NCBI RefSeq assembly: GCF_019061305.1
Contig: NZ_JAHQZT010000021.1
Location: forward strand, 1-50,001
DNA: 50,001 nt
Reading direction: 5' to 3'
Source: Marinobacterium weihaiense
GTDB taxonomy: Bacteria; Pseudomonadota; Gammaproteobacteria; Pseudomonadales; Balneatricaceae
The notes below the pieces were generated by a model. The model ran no database searches. It saw nothing but the letters and a program-made list of their open reading frames with translations, and was not told the DNA's origin. Positions 1-8,418 of this stretch are shown piece after piece (the first letter of the stretch is position 1; each line of letters begins with the position of its first letter). The translations under genes were made by a program, and so were the position numbers.

Positions 1-1
1 C

Positions 2-70
2 GGTATTCGGCGCAAACAGCGGATGGCTGCCATGGACATTGAGTACATGGAGAGGGTGATACATGCTTAA
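2..70 (+). CDS. C-terminal end of an unidentified protein (partial)
   Basis: An open frame runs in from the left edge and stops with TAA at 68-70. It encodes a 22-residue basic/acidic tail that starts GIRRKQRMAA and ends YMERVIHA. The composition looks like a genuine helical C-terminus. The stop overlaps by four bases the end of the convergent gene at 67-405, a common arrangement for adjacent real genes. Too little is present to assign a family. Confidence 0.4.
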   Translation, partial: GIRRKQRMAAMDIEYMERVIHA

Positions 71-405
71 AAAATGTTCACGCTCTCGCCCTGGCTTTCA
101 CCCGGCGATAAACCGAGCAGGGCGGCGCCCAACGGTGAAAGAACCGATATGCGCTGTTGCTCTGGGGCCGCTTCTGCCGGTAGAACCAGCTGCAGTATGC
201 AGGTTTCATCGGTTTGCTGGATACGGAGCAGCAGCCGAGAGCCCGGACGGGCGCAGTGTGCCTGGTTGCTGTGGCGCAGGCGCTCGATACGGCTGAATGT
301 TGACAGCAGTTGCAGTGGGCTGGAAAAGCCGGCACTGCCCTCTGCCATAAAATGTTTGATCAGGCGTGTGGCAATGTGCCTGAACGATGTTCTGACATGA
401 AGCAT
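67..405 (-). CDS. GreA/GreB C-terminal-domain protein (Rnk-like)
   Basis: A 112-residue protein. Its C-terminal half carries the signature of the GreA/GreB C-terminal (FKBP-like) domain: a V/I-S-x-LSPLGAALLGL segment at about residues 86-98 followed by a G-E pair. This domain binds RNA polymerase near the secondary channel. Stand-alone versions include Rnk, the regulator of nucleoside diphosphate kinase, and small GreA/B-like proteins. The long N-terminal coiled-coil finger of true GreA/GreB is absent, so transcript-cleavage stimulation is unlikely. The N-terminus (about residues 1-45) is basic and unassigned. It is transcribed away from the Cry-DASH gene and separated from it by 181 bases with a hairpin at 440-463, so it is probably its own unit. 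The Rnk assignment is at family level only. Confidence 0.7.
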   Translation of the reverse strand: MLHVRTSFRHIATRLIKHFMAEGSAGFSSPLQLLSTFSRIERLRHSNQAHCARPGSRLLLRIQQTDETCILQLVLPAEAAPEQQRISVLSPLGAALLGLSPGESQGESVNIF

Positions 406-439
406 AAAACCCTCCTGATATCCAAGTACATGAATATAT

Positions 440-463
440 GCCGGAGAGTTTTTACTCTCCGGC
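440..463 (-). terminator. Perfect 10-bp hairpin between cry-DASH and the GreA/B-like gene
   Basis: A 10-bp perfect inverted repeat (GCCGGAGAGT / ACTCTCCGGC) encloses a TTTT loop. It lies downstream of the minus-strand Cry-DASH stop (587) and upstream of the next minus-strand gene (405). Neither side has a strong U-run, so it may be a terminator for the Cry-DASH transcript or a processing structure. Confidence 0.45.
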
Positions 464-586
464 TTAATTCGGGAAGGTGATGGGCGGGAGACTGTAATGA
501 CTGATAATCATGCTTGTTTTATTTAAAATGGAATTGGCATGATCATACCTTGGATAAAATAAAAGGCAAGCTGCATTATTTAAGGC

Positions 587-1909
587 TTAATGCCGAACCG
601 GAATCGGCCAGTCGGCTGCATCGACATGGTCCAGCGCCAGTGTCTGGGCCTCGCCCTGCCAGCGGTGGATGAAGTCGCCCTGAGGATCGTACTGGCGGGT
701 CTGCTTGGCGATATCGAAACGGCGCTTGCCACGCGGGTCGGCGCCGACTCCGGCTAGGTACTGCCAGTTGCCCCAGTTACTGGCAACATCATAATCCAGC
801 AGTTCCTGCTCGAACCAGGCGGCGCCATAACGCCAGTCCAGCGCCAGCTCGTTAACCAGGCAGCTGGCGACGATCTGGCGGCCGCGGTTGGACATCCAGC
901 CGGTTGCCTTCAACTGCTTCATGCAGGCGTTGACCAACGGCCAGGGAGTGCTGCCTTCACACCAGGACTTGAAGCGCTGTGGATAAAAGCTGGTCAGGGG
1001 CGAGCGTTGCTGAATGCCATGCAGATGGTACAGGCGGTGATCATGGTGACGCGCATACCACTGGAAATATTCGCGCCAGAGCAGTTCGAAGAAAATCCAG
1101 TAGGTGGACTCGTTGGCTGTCTCACGCTGTTCATACTGCTGCAGTTGCCGCATGACTCGGCGAGGGGACAGGCTACCCTGAGCCAGCCAGGGTGAAAAGC
1201 GGGTACCGTTGTCCAGTCCGTCCAGCTCGTTGCGAACCTGCTTGTAGGTCGCCGGCAGTGAGGAGCTGAAGTAACGCTGCAAGTGTGTCTGGGCTGCCAG
1301 CTCACCGCCCTTGAACCAGCCGTTGTCTGCGGTGTCCGGTTTCAGTATTGGGGCTGCCGCATCGATTGCCACGCGGGGCATGGGCGGAAAATCCCGTACC
1401 GGAGGCAGCGGGGCAGGCAGGGTCAGTTTCTTTTCGACCCGGCGGCGAAAGGCGGAAAAACTGACCGGGAAGGGGTCCAGCAGCTCTGCCATCTGGGCCT
1501 GGTCGAACAGGGTGTAGGCATCAGCTGTGACCGGCTGCAGATGCGGGAAGCGATGGCTCAGCTCACTCAGCTGGCGCTGTTCGTACCAGCCCACCGGGCG
1601 TGTGCAATACAGTCGATCAATGCCCAGCTGGCTGATCAGGTCAGTCAGTACGTCCACCGGATTGCCGGTCAGGCAGTGCAGCTGCTGGCCACAGGTTTGC
1701 AGCTGCTGGGCAAGATCATGCAAGCCTTCGATGAGAAAATGCTTGCGTTTGGAACCCAGACGCGCAGTGTTGAAGGTGTCGGGGCGCTCGAGGGAAGGGT
1801 CCTGAACGTATACCACTAACAGATAATCACACTGACGTGCTGCCTGTTGCAGCGCAGGATTGTCATCCAGGCGAAGATCGTGAGTAAACCAGTAAAGTCC
1901 TGTATTCAT
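587..1909 (-). CDS. Cryptochrome-DASH / photolyase-family flavoprotein
   Basis: A 440-residue member of the photolyase/cryptochrome family. Residues 1-170 form the N-terminal alpha/beta photolyase domain, opening with GLYWFTHDLRLDDNPAL, where the antenna chromophore binds. Residues 190-430 form the helical FAD-binding domain, with the conserved stretches TGWMSNRGRQ and WGNWQYLAGVG, followed by a DPRGKRRFD segment. That last motif and the overall length are typical of Cry-DASH proteins rather than class I CPD photolyases. Cry-DASH members repair CPD lesions in single-stranded or looped DNA using blue light, and some act as photoreceptors. The ATG at 1909 starts directly at the conserved N-terminus. 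It diverges from psiE across a 114-base intergenic region. No other light-response gene is adjacent. Confidence 0.9.
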   Translation of the reverse strand: MNTGLYWFTHDLRLDDNPALQQAARQCDYLLVVYVQDPSLERPDTFNTARLGSKRKHFLIEGLHDLAQQLQTCGQQLHCLTGNPVDVLTDLISQLGIDRLYCTRPVGWYEQRQLSELSHRFPHLQPVTADAYTLFDQAQMAELLDPFPVSFSAFRRRVEKKLTLPAPLPPVRDFPPMPRVAIDAAAPILKPDTADNGWFKGGELAAQTHLQRYFSSSLPATYKQVRNELDGLDNGTRFSPWLAQGSLSPRRVMRQLQQYEQRETANESTYWIFFELLWREYFQWYARHHDHRLYHLHGIQQRSPLTSFYPQRFKSWCEGSTPWPLVNACMKQLKATGWMSNRGRQIVASCLVNELALDWRYGAAWFEQELLDYDVASNWGNWQYLAGVGADPRGKRRFDIAKQTRQYDPQGDFIHRWQGEAQTLALDHVDAADWPIPVRH

Positions 1910-2023
1910 GGCAGCTCCTTGTGTCTTGCCGGGTTGTACGTATATGGGAAGGTGCCGGTTTGCCGATTCAGGGCATCAAATGCCGTGATGTCATATGCTT
2001 CATGTAAGCAAAGGAGAGGGTGA

Positions 2024-2470
2024 ATGGAAAAAATTCCACATGATGAAAGGCTGTTGCAGTGGCTGGGGCGCCTGATCCGTTGGTCGGTGCGTTTGCTGGC
2101 TGTATTGATGGTATTCGTGATCATGATGGGCGTTGTTGATGTCGGCTGGACCCTGTACGAAAAGCTGATTACCCCTCCGAAGTACATTCTGACCATTTCC
2201 GATATGCTGGCGACCTTTGGCGCCTTCATGGCTGTACTGATCGCTATCGAGATATTCATCAATATCACTATCTACCTGCGGGATAATGTCATTCACGTGA
2301 AAATCGTGATTGCCACCGCCTTGATGGCCATTGCGCGAAAAGTCATTATCCTCGACCTTGAGACCACACCGCCTGAGTATCTATGGGGCATTGCGCTGAT
2401 CGTGGTGGCCATGAGCGTTGCCTATCTGATCGTGCAGCGGTACGGCTCTGACGAGGGAGGGCATGGATGA
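2024..2470 (+). CDS. psiE: PsiE-family inner-membrane protein
   Basis: A 148-residue membrane protein of the phosphate-starvation-inducible PsiE family. Four hydrophobic segments are visible at about residues 20-42, 58-82, 90-108 and 118-138. The family-typical stretch around IEIFINITIYLRD and VKIVIATALMAIARKVI is present, and the length matches the family. The biochemical role of PsiE is not known. It was named from phosphate-starvation and cAMP-CRP control in Escherichia coli. A strong Shine-Dalgarno (AAAGGAGAGG) precedes the ATG. The stop overlaps the start of the next gene (ATGA), so the two are translationally coupled. No Pho box is obvious in the upstream 114 bases. Confidence 0.88.
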   Translation: MEKIPHDERLLQWLGRLIRWSVRLLAVLMVFVIMMGVVDVGWTLYEKLITPPKYILTISDMLATFGAFMAVLIAIEIFINITIYLRDNVIHVKIVIATALMAIARKVIILDLETTPPEYLWGIALIVVAMSVAYLIVQRYGSDEGGHG

Positions 2471-2925
2471 ATGCACTGGAGTTGAAAGTGCCGCCGCCGG
2501 CCATGGCGGCGGTGGTCGCACTGCTGATCTATGGCGGTGACTGGCTCTGGCCGGCGGCCTGGCTGGGTACTGCTCCGACCGGGCTGGTGTTGGGGGTAGT
2601 GGCGCTGGCTCTGCTGATCGGGGTGGCGGCGGTGGCCCACTTTTTTCAGGTCGGTACCACGGTGCACCCGCACTGCCCCGACAAAAGCCGTGTATTGGTG
2701 GCGCGCGGCGTCTATCGCTTCAGTCGAAATCCCATGTACCTGGCGCTGCTGCTGATGCTGGTTGCCTGGTCGCTGCACCTGGGCTGGCCCGGGGCGCCGT
2801 TGGGCTGGGCCTTGTTCGTGGCCTGGATTACCCGCTTCCAGATTCGCCCCGAGGAGCGCATTCTGGCGCAGGTGTTCGGCGAGGAGTACCGGGACTATTG
2901 CCGTCGGGTCAGACGCTGGCTTTAG
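2467..2925 (+). CDS. Isoprenylcysteine carboxyl methyltransferase-like (ICMT/PEMT-type) membrane protein
   Basis: A 152-residue protein with four likely membrane segments (about residues 12-30, 35-55, 92-110 and 112-125). It carries the ICMT/PEMT family signature: RGVYRFSRNPMYLALLL at about residues 80-96, and a C-terminal RPEERILAQVFGEEYRDY block that forms the SAM-binding region in characterised members. The bacterial proteins are widespread, and for most of them no substrate is known. Their methyl acceptors are likely small lipophilic molecules rather than prenylated proteins. Its ATG overlaps the psiE stop, so it is the second gene of a two-gene operon. Its 3' end overlaps by 17 bases the end of the convergent sulfate-permease gene. 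Confidence 0.82.
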   Translation: MNALELKVPPPAMAAVVALLIYGGDWLWPAAWLGTAPTGLVLGVVALALLIGVAAVAHFFQVGTTVHPHCPDKSRVLVARGVYRFSRNPMYLALLLMLVAWSLHLGWPGAPLGWALFVAWITRFQIRPEERILAQVFGEEYRDYCRRVRRWL

Positions 2926-4654
2926 CATGTTCCCGGTGGTTGCAGCCGGTCAGCCGGCCCAGCGCTTCCCAGGCTTCATACTGGCTCATGAAAACCTGTC
3001 CGCTGAGTTCATCGAGAAAGTGGCTGCGCTTGAGGCTGTCCATGACCGGTCCCTTAACCTCGGACAGGTGGAACTGGACTCCGCTGTCATGCAGGCGATG
3101 ATTGATCGCTTCGAGGCTTTCCAGCGCGGAGGCATCAATCAGGTTAACCGCCGGGCACATCAGCACCAAGTGCCGTAAGTCGGGGTGGCTGGCCACCAGG
3201 TCATACACCCGGTCCTCCAGGTAGCGAGCATTGGCAAAATAGAGGCTTTCATCGATACGCAGGGTCATGATCTGCTTGCAGGTTTCCACCTTGAAGCGGT
3301 CGACATTGCGAAAATGCTGTGTACCGGGTACTCGGCCGACGATGGCGCTGTGCGGCTTGCTGGTGCGGTACAGGTGTAGCAGGATAGACAAGCCGACACC
3401 GGCCATGATGCCCAGTTCTACGCCTTCCACCAGAGTCAACACGATGGTGGCCAGCATGGCGGCAAAGTCGCAACGAGAAAAGTCCCAGGTGCGTTTGAGT
3501 GCGCCCAGGTCGACCAGTGACAGCACCGCCACGATAATGGTGGCGGCCAGCGTAGCCTTGGGCAGGAAGAAAATCAGCGGCGTCAGCACCAGCGTTGCAA
3601 TGGCAATGCCTACTGCAGTAAAGGCGCCGGCTGCCGGTGTTTCGGCACCGGCATCAAAGTTGACCACCGAACGGGAAAAGCCGCCGGTTACCGGGAAACC
3701 GCCGGAGACTGCAGAAGCAATATTGGCGCTACCCAGGCCGATCAGTTCCTGGTCCGGTGCGATGCGTTGGCGACGCTTGGCCGCCAGTGTTTGGGCAACC
3801 GACACGGATTCGACAAACCCGACCACGCTGATCAGCAGAGCGGAAACCAGCAGTTGCTGCCAGAGCTCGGCATCGAAAGCGGGTAGCTGCAGCCCCGGCA
3901 GACCGCTGGGGACCTCGCCGACCACACGGACACCGGCGGTCTGCAGGTCCCATCCCCAGGTGGCCAGTGTTGTCGCGGCCACCGCCAGTACCGGACCGGC
4001 CTTGGCGATGATATCCGCCAGGCGGGCGTTCATGCCGGTGCGCATCAACAGCGGCTTGAGTTGCTTGCGTACCCAGAATAGAAAAGCCGTCGCCCCGACC
4101 CCGATAATCAGGGTCGGCAGGTTGATCTGGTGCAGCTGAGAGCCCAGTGCCAACAGGATCTCCAGCAGGTTGTGGCCACTGGCATCCACGCCCAGGATAT
4201 GCTTGAGTTGGCTGGCGGCAATGATAATCCCTGAGGCGGTGATAAAGCCCGAAATCACCGGGTGGCTGAGGAAGTTGGCTAGAATGCCCAACCGCAGCAG
4301 CCCCATCAGAATCAGAATACCCCCGGATAGAAACGCTAAGGCGGTCGCTGCCGCCAGATACTCGGCCGTGCCCTGCAGGGCCAGGTTGCCGACCGCAGCA
4401 GCCGTCATCAGCGAGACGACCGCAACCGGACCCACCGCCAGCGTTCGGCTGGTGCCGAAGATCGCATAGGCCACCAGTGGCAGAATACTGGCGTACAGCC
4501 CCACTTCTGCCGGCAGGCCGGCCAGCAGGGCATAGGCCAGTGACTGCGGAATCAGCATGATGGTGACGATCATCGCTGCAACCAGGTCGCTGGTCAGCGT
4601 ATTACGGTCGTATACCTTCAGCCACTGGAGTATCGGGAGGTAGCGTTCAAGCAT
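2909..4654 (-). CDS. SulP-family anion permease with STAS domain
   Basis: A 581-residue SulP (SLC26-type) transporter. It opens with the family N-terminus (about ten residues, then DRNTLTSDLVAAM and LIPQSLAYALLAGLP), continues with 10-12 hydrophobic segments to about residue 425, and ends with a cytosolic STAS domain at about 445-560. SulP proteins move sulfate, bicarbonate or related anions. The exact substrate cannot be read from the sequence. It lies 27 bases downstream of the DUF442-SQR gene on the same strand, so it is probably the last gene of the persulfide-oxidation operon. That context favours sulfate, sulfite or thiosulfate as the anion handled, which is inference. It ends convergently over the 3' end of the ICMT-like gene. 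Confidence 0.88.
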   Translation of the reverse strand: MLERYLPILQWLKVYDRNTLTSDLVAAMIVTIMLIPQSLAYALLAGLPAEVGLYASILPLVAYAIFGTSRTLAVGPVAVVSLMTAAAVGNLALQGTAEYLAAATALAFLSGGILILMGLLRLGILANFLSHPVISGFITASGIIIAASQLKHILGVDASGHNLLEILLALGSQLHQINLPTLIIGVGATAFLFWVRKQLKPLLMRTGMNARLADIIAKAGPVLAVAATTLATWGWDLQTAGVRVVGEVPSGLPGLQLPAFDAELWQQLLVSALLISVVGFVESVSVAQTLAAKRRQRIAPDQELIGLGSANIASAVSGGFPVTGGFSRSVVNFDAGAETPAAGAFTAVGIAIATLVLTPLIFFLPKATLAATIIVAVLSLVDLGALKRTWDFSRCDFAAMLATIVLTLVEGVELGIMAGVGLSILLHLYRTSKPHSAIVGRVPGTQHFRNVDRFKVETCKQIMTLRIDESLYFANARYLEDRVYDLVASHPDLRHLVLMCPAVNLIDASALESLEAINHRLHDSGVQFHLSEVKGPVMDSLKRSHFLDELSGQVFMSQYEAWEALGRLTGCNHREHAKASV

Positions 4655-4681
4655 GAGTGCGTCCTGTCGGGAGCGTTCGGG

Positions 4682-6418
4682 TTATTTTTTCTCGGCAAAG
4701 TCACAGGCCGCATTTGCCTCATGATCCGCCGGTCGGTGTGTCAGAATTTCAGGTTTGGCCAGCCATTCCCGGCCCTTGAGCATGGCATTCCAGTAAATCC
4801 AGGGCAGCATCTTTTCCTTCAGCAGCCAGGACAACCGGCTTGGGCGTGTCCCCTCGACCAGCCAAATCGGGAAGCTGGGCAGTAGCTTGCCGCCGTAACC
4901 GAATTCGGCCAGCACGATCTTGCCGCGCTCCACTGTCAGGGGGCAGGACCCATAGCCGTCGTACACGGCACGGGGCGGCTGGCCCTTGAGGGCCTGCAGC
5001 ACGTTTTCCGCCACCACCGGCGCCTGCTTGCGCACTGCTGCTGCGGTTTTGGCATTGGGTGTATTGCCGGCATCTCCAAGGCCGAAGATGTCGCCATAGC
5101 GCCGGTGTTGCAGGGTTTCGGGATTCAGGTCGATCCAGCCGGCGGCGTCGGCCAGCGGGCTGTCGCTGATGAAGCGCGGTGCACGTTGGGGCGGGCATAC
5201 ATGCAGCATGTCGAATGACTTGTCGACCTCTTCGCTGTTGCCCTGGGCATCCGTGACCCGGAAGCGGGCCAGGCGGTTGTCGCCGTCAACCGCAATCAGG
5301 GTGTGCTGATAGGCCAGGTTGATACGATAGCGATCCACGTATTCCATCAGTGCCGGCACATAATCGGCAACCCCGAACAGGGCCGCTCCAGCGGTGCAGA
5401 ATTCAACCTGCAGATCCGGCAGGGCGCCGCTACGACGCCAGTGGTCACAAGCCAGATACATCGCCTTCTGGGGGGCACCGGCGCACTTGATCGGCATGGG
5501 GGGCTGGGTAAACAGGGCGCGCCCCTTGCGGGTGCTGTTGATCAGTTCCCAGGTATAGGGCGCCAAGTCAAAGCGGTAGTTGGACGTCACGCCGTTGCGC
5601 CCCAGTGTTTCGCGCAATCCGGGGATGGCATCCCAATCCAGTGTCAGCCCCGGAGCCACAATTAGGGTACGGTAGCCCAGGCGCTCACCATCCTCCAGTA
5701 CTACCTGTTGCTGCTCCGGGCGGAAGGCGGCCGCTGCGGCCTGGTACCATTTAACGCCCTCGGGCATGACATCGTGCATGGGTCTCAGGGTCTGCTTGCG
5801 GTCAAAGACACCACCGCCCACCAGCGTCCAGCCAGGCTGATAGTAGTGTTCGGCGCTGGGCTCGATGATGGCAATATCCAGGTCAGGTTGTCGCTGAAGC
5901 AGGCTACCGGTGACAGCTTGGCCCGCGGCACCGCCGCCGACGATCAGTACATCATGGCGCCGGGGGGCAGCCGACATGCGAGGTGTGCCTTCGCCGTGTT
6001 CGGCAAGCGCCGCAATGCGATCCCGTTGTGCGCTGAGATCATAGCCGGCCGCCGCCGTCGCCTTGAGGATAGCGTCTACATCCAGTCGTGGTGCTTCTGC
6101 AAGCGCCCACAGAGTGCTGCAGCGAGTGCCCGTGCGGCAAAAAGCCAATACCGGGCCGTGCAGACGGTTGAGCAGGGCGCGGAATTCCGCGACATCGGCG
6201 TCACTGATTTTGCCGGATACCACCGGCAGGTAATGCCATTCCAGACCGTGACGCTCGGCCGCTTCGCGAATCGCGTTGCTGTCGGGCTGTTCCTGGCTTT
6301 CATTGTCCGGGCGATTGCAGATGATGGCCTTGAAGCCCAAGGTTGCTGCAAGACCGACGTCAGCCGCCGTGATCTGCGGGCTGACGCTGAGAAATGGAGT
6401 AAGCTGATGAATGTCCAT
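4682..6418 (-). CDS. sqr: DUF442 (rhodanese/phosphatase-like) - sulfide:quinone oxidoreductase fusion
   Basis: A 578-residue fusion. Residues 1-140 are a DUF442 (TIGR01244) domain with the Cys-loop CRTGTRCS at 94-101, a fold proposed to carry sulfurtransferase activity in persulfide metabolism. Residues 153-570 are a flavoprotein of the sulfide:quinone oxidoreductase family. They include the Rossmann GGGAAG at 161-166, KCAGAPQK at 311-318 (Cys312) and SCPL at 491-494 (Cys492). These two cysteines correspond to the redox pair of the type II (mitochondrial SQOR-like) enzymes. SQR oxidises sulfide to a persulfide and reduces quinone at the membrane. The C-terminal LPWIYWNAMLKGREWL stretch is an amphipathic membrane-contact candidate. 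It lies 49 bases after the persulfide dioxygenase gene. The start is supported by AAAAGGAAC upstream. Confidence 0.9.
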   Translation of the reverse strand: MDIHQLTPFLSVSPQITAADVGLAATLGFKAIICNRPDNESQEQPDSNAIREAAERHGLEWHYLPVVSGKISDADVAEFRALLNRLHGPVLAFCRTGTRCSTLWALAEAPRLDVDAILKATAAAGYDLSAQRDRIAALAEHGEGTPRMSAAPRRHDVLIVGGGAAGQAVTGSLLQRQPDLDIAIIEPSAEHYYQPGWTLVGGGVFDRKQTLRPMHDVMPEGVKWYQAAAAAFRPEQQQVVLEDGERLGYRTLIVAPGLTLDWDAIPGLRETLGRNGVTSNYRFDLAPYTWELINSTRKGRALFTQPPMPIKCAGAPQKAMYLACDHWRRSGALPDLQVEFCTAGAALFGVADYVPALMEYVDRYRINLAYQHTLIAVDGDNRLARFRVTDAQGNSEEVDKSFDMLHVCPPQRAPRFISDSPLADAAGWIDLNPETLQHRRYGDIFGLGDAGNTPNAKTAAAVRKQAPVVAENVLQALKGQPPRAVYDGYGSCPLTVERGKIVLAEFGYGGKLLPSFPIWLVEGTRPSRLSWLLKEKMLPWIYWNAMLKGREWLAKPEILTHRPADHEANAACDFAEKK

Positions 6419-6467
6419 GCACGTGTTCCTTTTCGTATTGTTATTATGAATCCCTGGCGCGAAGGCG

Positions 6468-7331
6468 TTAAAACAGGTCGATCGGAATCTTCAGATAGCG
6501 CTGACCGTTGTCTTCGGCAGGGGGCATCTGTCCGGCGCGCATGTTGACCTGTACCGATGGCAAAATCAGGCGTGGCATGTCCAGCGTGGCATCACGTTCG
6601 CTGCGCATGCGCACGAATTCTTCCTCGCTGATGCCTTCCTTGACGTGAATGTTGTGGGTACGTTCTTCGGCGACCGTGGTTTCATAGGCAAACTCATCCC
6701 GGCCGGGCGCCTTGTAGTCGTGACACATGAACAGGCGTGTATCGCCCGGCAGTGAAAACACGCGCTGAATGGAACGGTACAGGGTACGGGCATCGCCGCC
6801 GGGAAAATCGCAGCGTGCGGTCCCGAAATCCGGCATGAACAGGGTGTCGCCGACAAAGGCGGCATCGCCGAACACATAGGTCATGCACGCCGGTGTGTGG
6901 CCGGGGGTATGCAGGGCACGGCCCTGCAGTTCACCGATCTGCAGGGTATCGCTGTCGTTGAATAGGGCATCGAACTGGCTGCCGTCACGAGCGAATTCGG
7001 TACCGGCGTTAAAGGCCTTGCCGAAGGTGTCTTGAACAGTAGTGATGTGGGCGCCAATGCCAATACGGGCGCCGGTCTGCTGCTGCAGATAAGGGGCGGC
7101 TGACAGGTGGTCGGCATGGACATGGGTTTCCAGAATCCATGCTACGTTCAGGCCCTGGTCGGCGATGAAGGCCAGAATGGCATCGGCCGAGTCGGTTCCG
7201 GTCTTGCCGGCGGCGTAGTTGAAATCCAGTACCGAGTCGATGATGGCGCATTGGCGCGAATTCGGGTCCTGAACCACGTAACTGTAGGTGAATGTCGGTT
7301 CATCAAAAAACGCGGTGACGATCGGGTGCAT
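6468..7331 (-). CDS. Metallo-beta-lactamase-fold persulfide dioxygenase (ETHE1/Blh-like)
   Basis: A 287-residue MBL-fold hydrolase-like protein. Metal ligands are visible: THVHADH at 69-75, H145 in HTPGHTP, D162 in VGDTLF and H204 in MCHDYK. The sequence resembles bacterial persulfide dioxygenases of the ETHE1/PDO/Blh group, which oxidise glutathione persulfide to sulfite with one Fe(II). It is the first gene of the operon. SQR makes a persulfide, this enzyme oxidises it, and the SulP permease may move the resulting anion. The ATG at 7331 has a good GGAGGGAG site. An AT-rich promoter/operator candidate lies just upstream (7357-7386). The alternative of a glyoxalase II is less likely because of the neighbours and the pattern around residues 60-80. 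Confidence 0.87.
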   Translation of the reverse strand: MHPIVTAFFDEPTFTYSYVVQDPNSRQCAIIDSVLDFNYAAGKTGTDSADAILAFIADQGLNVAWILETHVHADHLSAAPYLQQQTGARIGIGAHITTVQDTFGKAFNAGTEFARDGSQFDALFNDSDTLQIGELQGRALHTPGHTPACMTYVFGDAAFVGDTLFMPDFGTARCDFPGGDARTLYRSIQRVFSLPGDTRLFMCHDYKAPGRDEFAYETTVAEERTHNIHVKEGISEEEFVRMRSERDATLDMPRLILPSVQVNMRAGQMPPAEDNGQRYLKIPIDLF

Positions 7332-7356
7332 ACTCCCTCCGTTGTTAAATCCTTTT

Positions 7357-7386
7357 ATTATATTCTTATAACACTTTTGAATATTC
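7357..7386 (-). promoter_or_regulatory. Candidate promoter and operator of the persulfide operon
   Basis: On the minus strand a perfect TATAAT (7357-7362) lies 26 bases before the dioxygenase ATG. It is flanked by an inverted repeat, GAATAT at 7360-7365 and ATATTC at 7379-7384, the second arm being part of the 8-base palindrome GAATATTC. AT-rich inverted repeats of this kind overlap promoters controlled by ArsR-type persulfide sensors such as BigR. No bigR gene is in the window, and the upstream LysR gene is the other possible regulator. Confidence 0.45.
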
Positions 7387-7454
7387 TAGTGGGCCGTTGC
7401 CGCAAAGCCAAATAGGAAATGGTTATAAACATCCGTGTTCTCATGCAGTGCCGG

Positions 7455-8357
7455 TCAGAGGATGCCGGCTTGTGCCATCTCTTCGATGACCAATTTATGA
7501 ATTTGCTGAACGGGTGTGGGGCGGCGGTCATGACCAAGGGGATCGCGGCTGTAAACCAGGTAGGGGTACCAGGCGGTGTTGAGGCCGTGGTTGAGCAGTT
7601 GCAGCTCGCTGGAGTCTGCTTCCTCCATGATCAGCAGCGGCTCGGGAACATAACCCCAGCCCAGGCCATCCTGAATGGCATCACGGATCAGCTCATAGCT
7701 GCTCAGGGCCAGAGTGTCACGACTGATGTTGTGCAGACGAAAGCGCTCCTGCTGGTCGCTGTCGAGGTAGGTCACCTGGGTTGAACCTGCCAGGTCACTG
7801 TCATTCAGATATCCGAGCCGGGCCAGCCTGTGCTGGCGTGCGGCCATCAACTGCATGCGGGTCTTGGTCAGAATACGCTGACACAGGCTGTCACCGGCAT
7901 AGGCCGGGTTGAATGCCATGGCGTAGGCGATATCCAGTTGGCCCTGGCGGACCAGTTCCGGCAGTTCGTCCGAGCCGGCAAAGCGCATGCGTAGCTTGAG
8001 GTCTGGCAGGTGCGTGCGCACACGGGTGATGACACGACGCCAAAATGACTCGGTCAGGACATCGTCTCGGCCGATGCTGAGCTCAATACTGTCCTCTCCA
8101 GGCGGATTGGCGCAGCGGTAGCTGATTTTTTCCTGTAGTGCCAGCAGGCGCTGGCAATCATCAAGAATCAGGGTGCCGGTGTCCGACAGTTGCAGGCTGT
8201 TGCCGCGCCGTTCGAACAGTCGGCAGTTGAGTTCGTCTTCCAGGGCGCTGATGGCCATGCTGAGGGTGCTGCGGTTGCGACCCAGCTCGGCAGCGGCGGC
8301 GGCGATGGAGCCCCTTTCTGCTACAGTGACAAAATAGTATAGATGCTCGATTCTCAT
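7455..8357 (-). CDS. LysR-family transcriptional regulator
   Basis: A roughly 300-residue LysR-type regulator. The N-terminal winged helix-turn-helix is at about residues 1-60, with MRIEHLYYFVTVAERGS and FERRGNSLQLSDTG. The C-terminal effector-binding domain is at about 90-295. I placed the start at the ATG at 8357, which gives the usual LysR N-terminus. A start at 8387 would add ten residues and has no better ribosome site. It is divergent from the SMR pair and lies upstream of the persulfide operon on the same strand, so it could control either. The 3' spacer before the dioxygenase gene is about 120 bases with its own promoter candidate. The effector is unknown. Confidence 0.85.
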   Translation of the reverse strand: MRIEHLYYFVTVAERGSIAAAAAELGRNRSTLSMAISALEDELNCRLFERRGNSLQLSDTGTLILDDCQRLLALQEKISYRCANPPGEDSIELSIGRDDVLTESFWRRVITRVRTHLPDLKLRMRFAGSDELPELVRQGQLDIAYAMAFNPAYAGDSLCQRILTKTRMQLMAARQHRLARLGYLNDSDLAGSTQVTYLDSDQQERFRLHNISRDTLALSSYELIRDAIQDGLGWGYVPEPLLIMEEADSSELQLLNHGLNTAWYPYLVYSRDPLGHDRRPTPVQQIHKLVIEEMAQAGIL

Positions 8358-8418
8358 GGGTGTGCTCGCTGAAGGCGTGAGCGTCATGATAATTGATGCT
8401 CAGTGATTGGCCTATATT

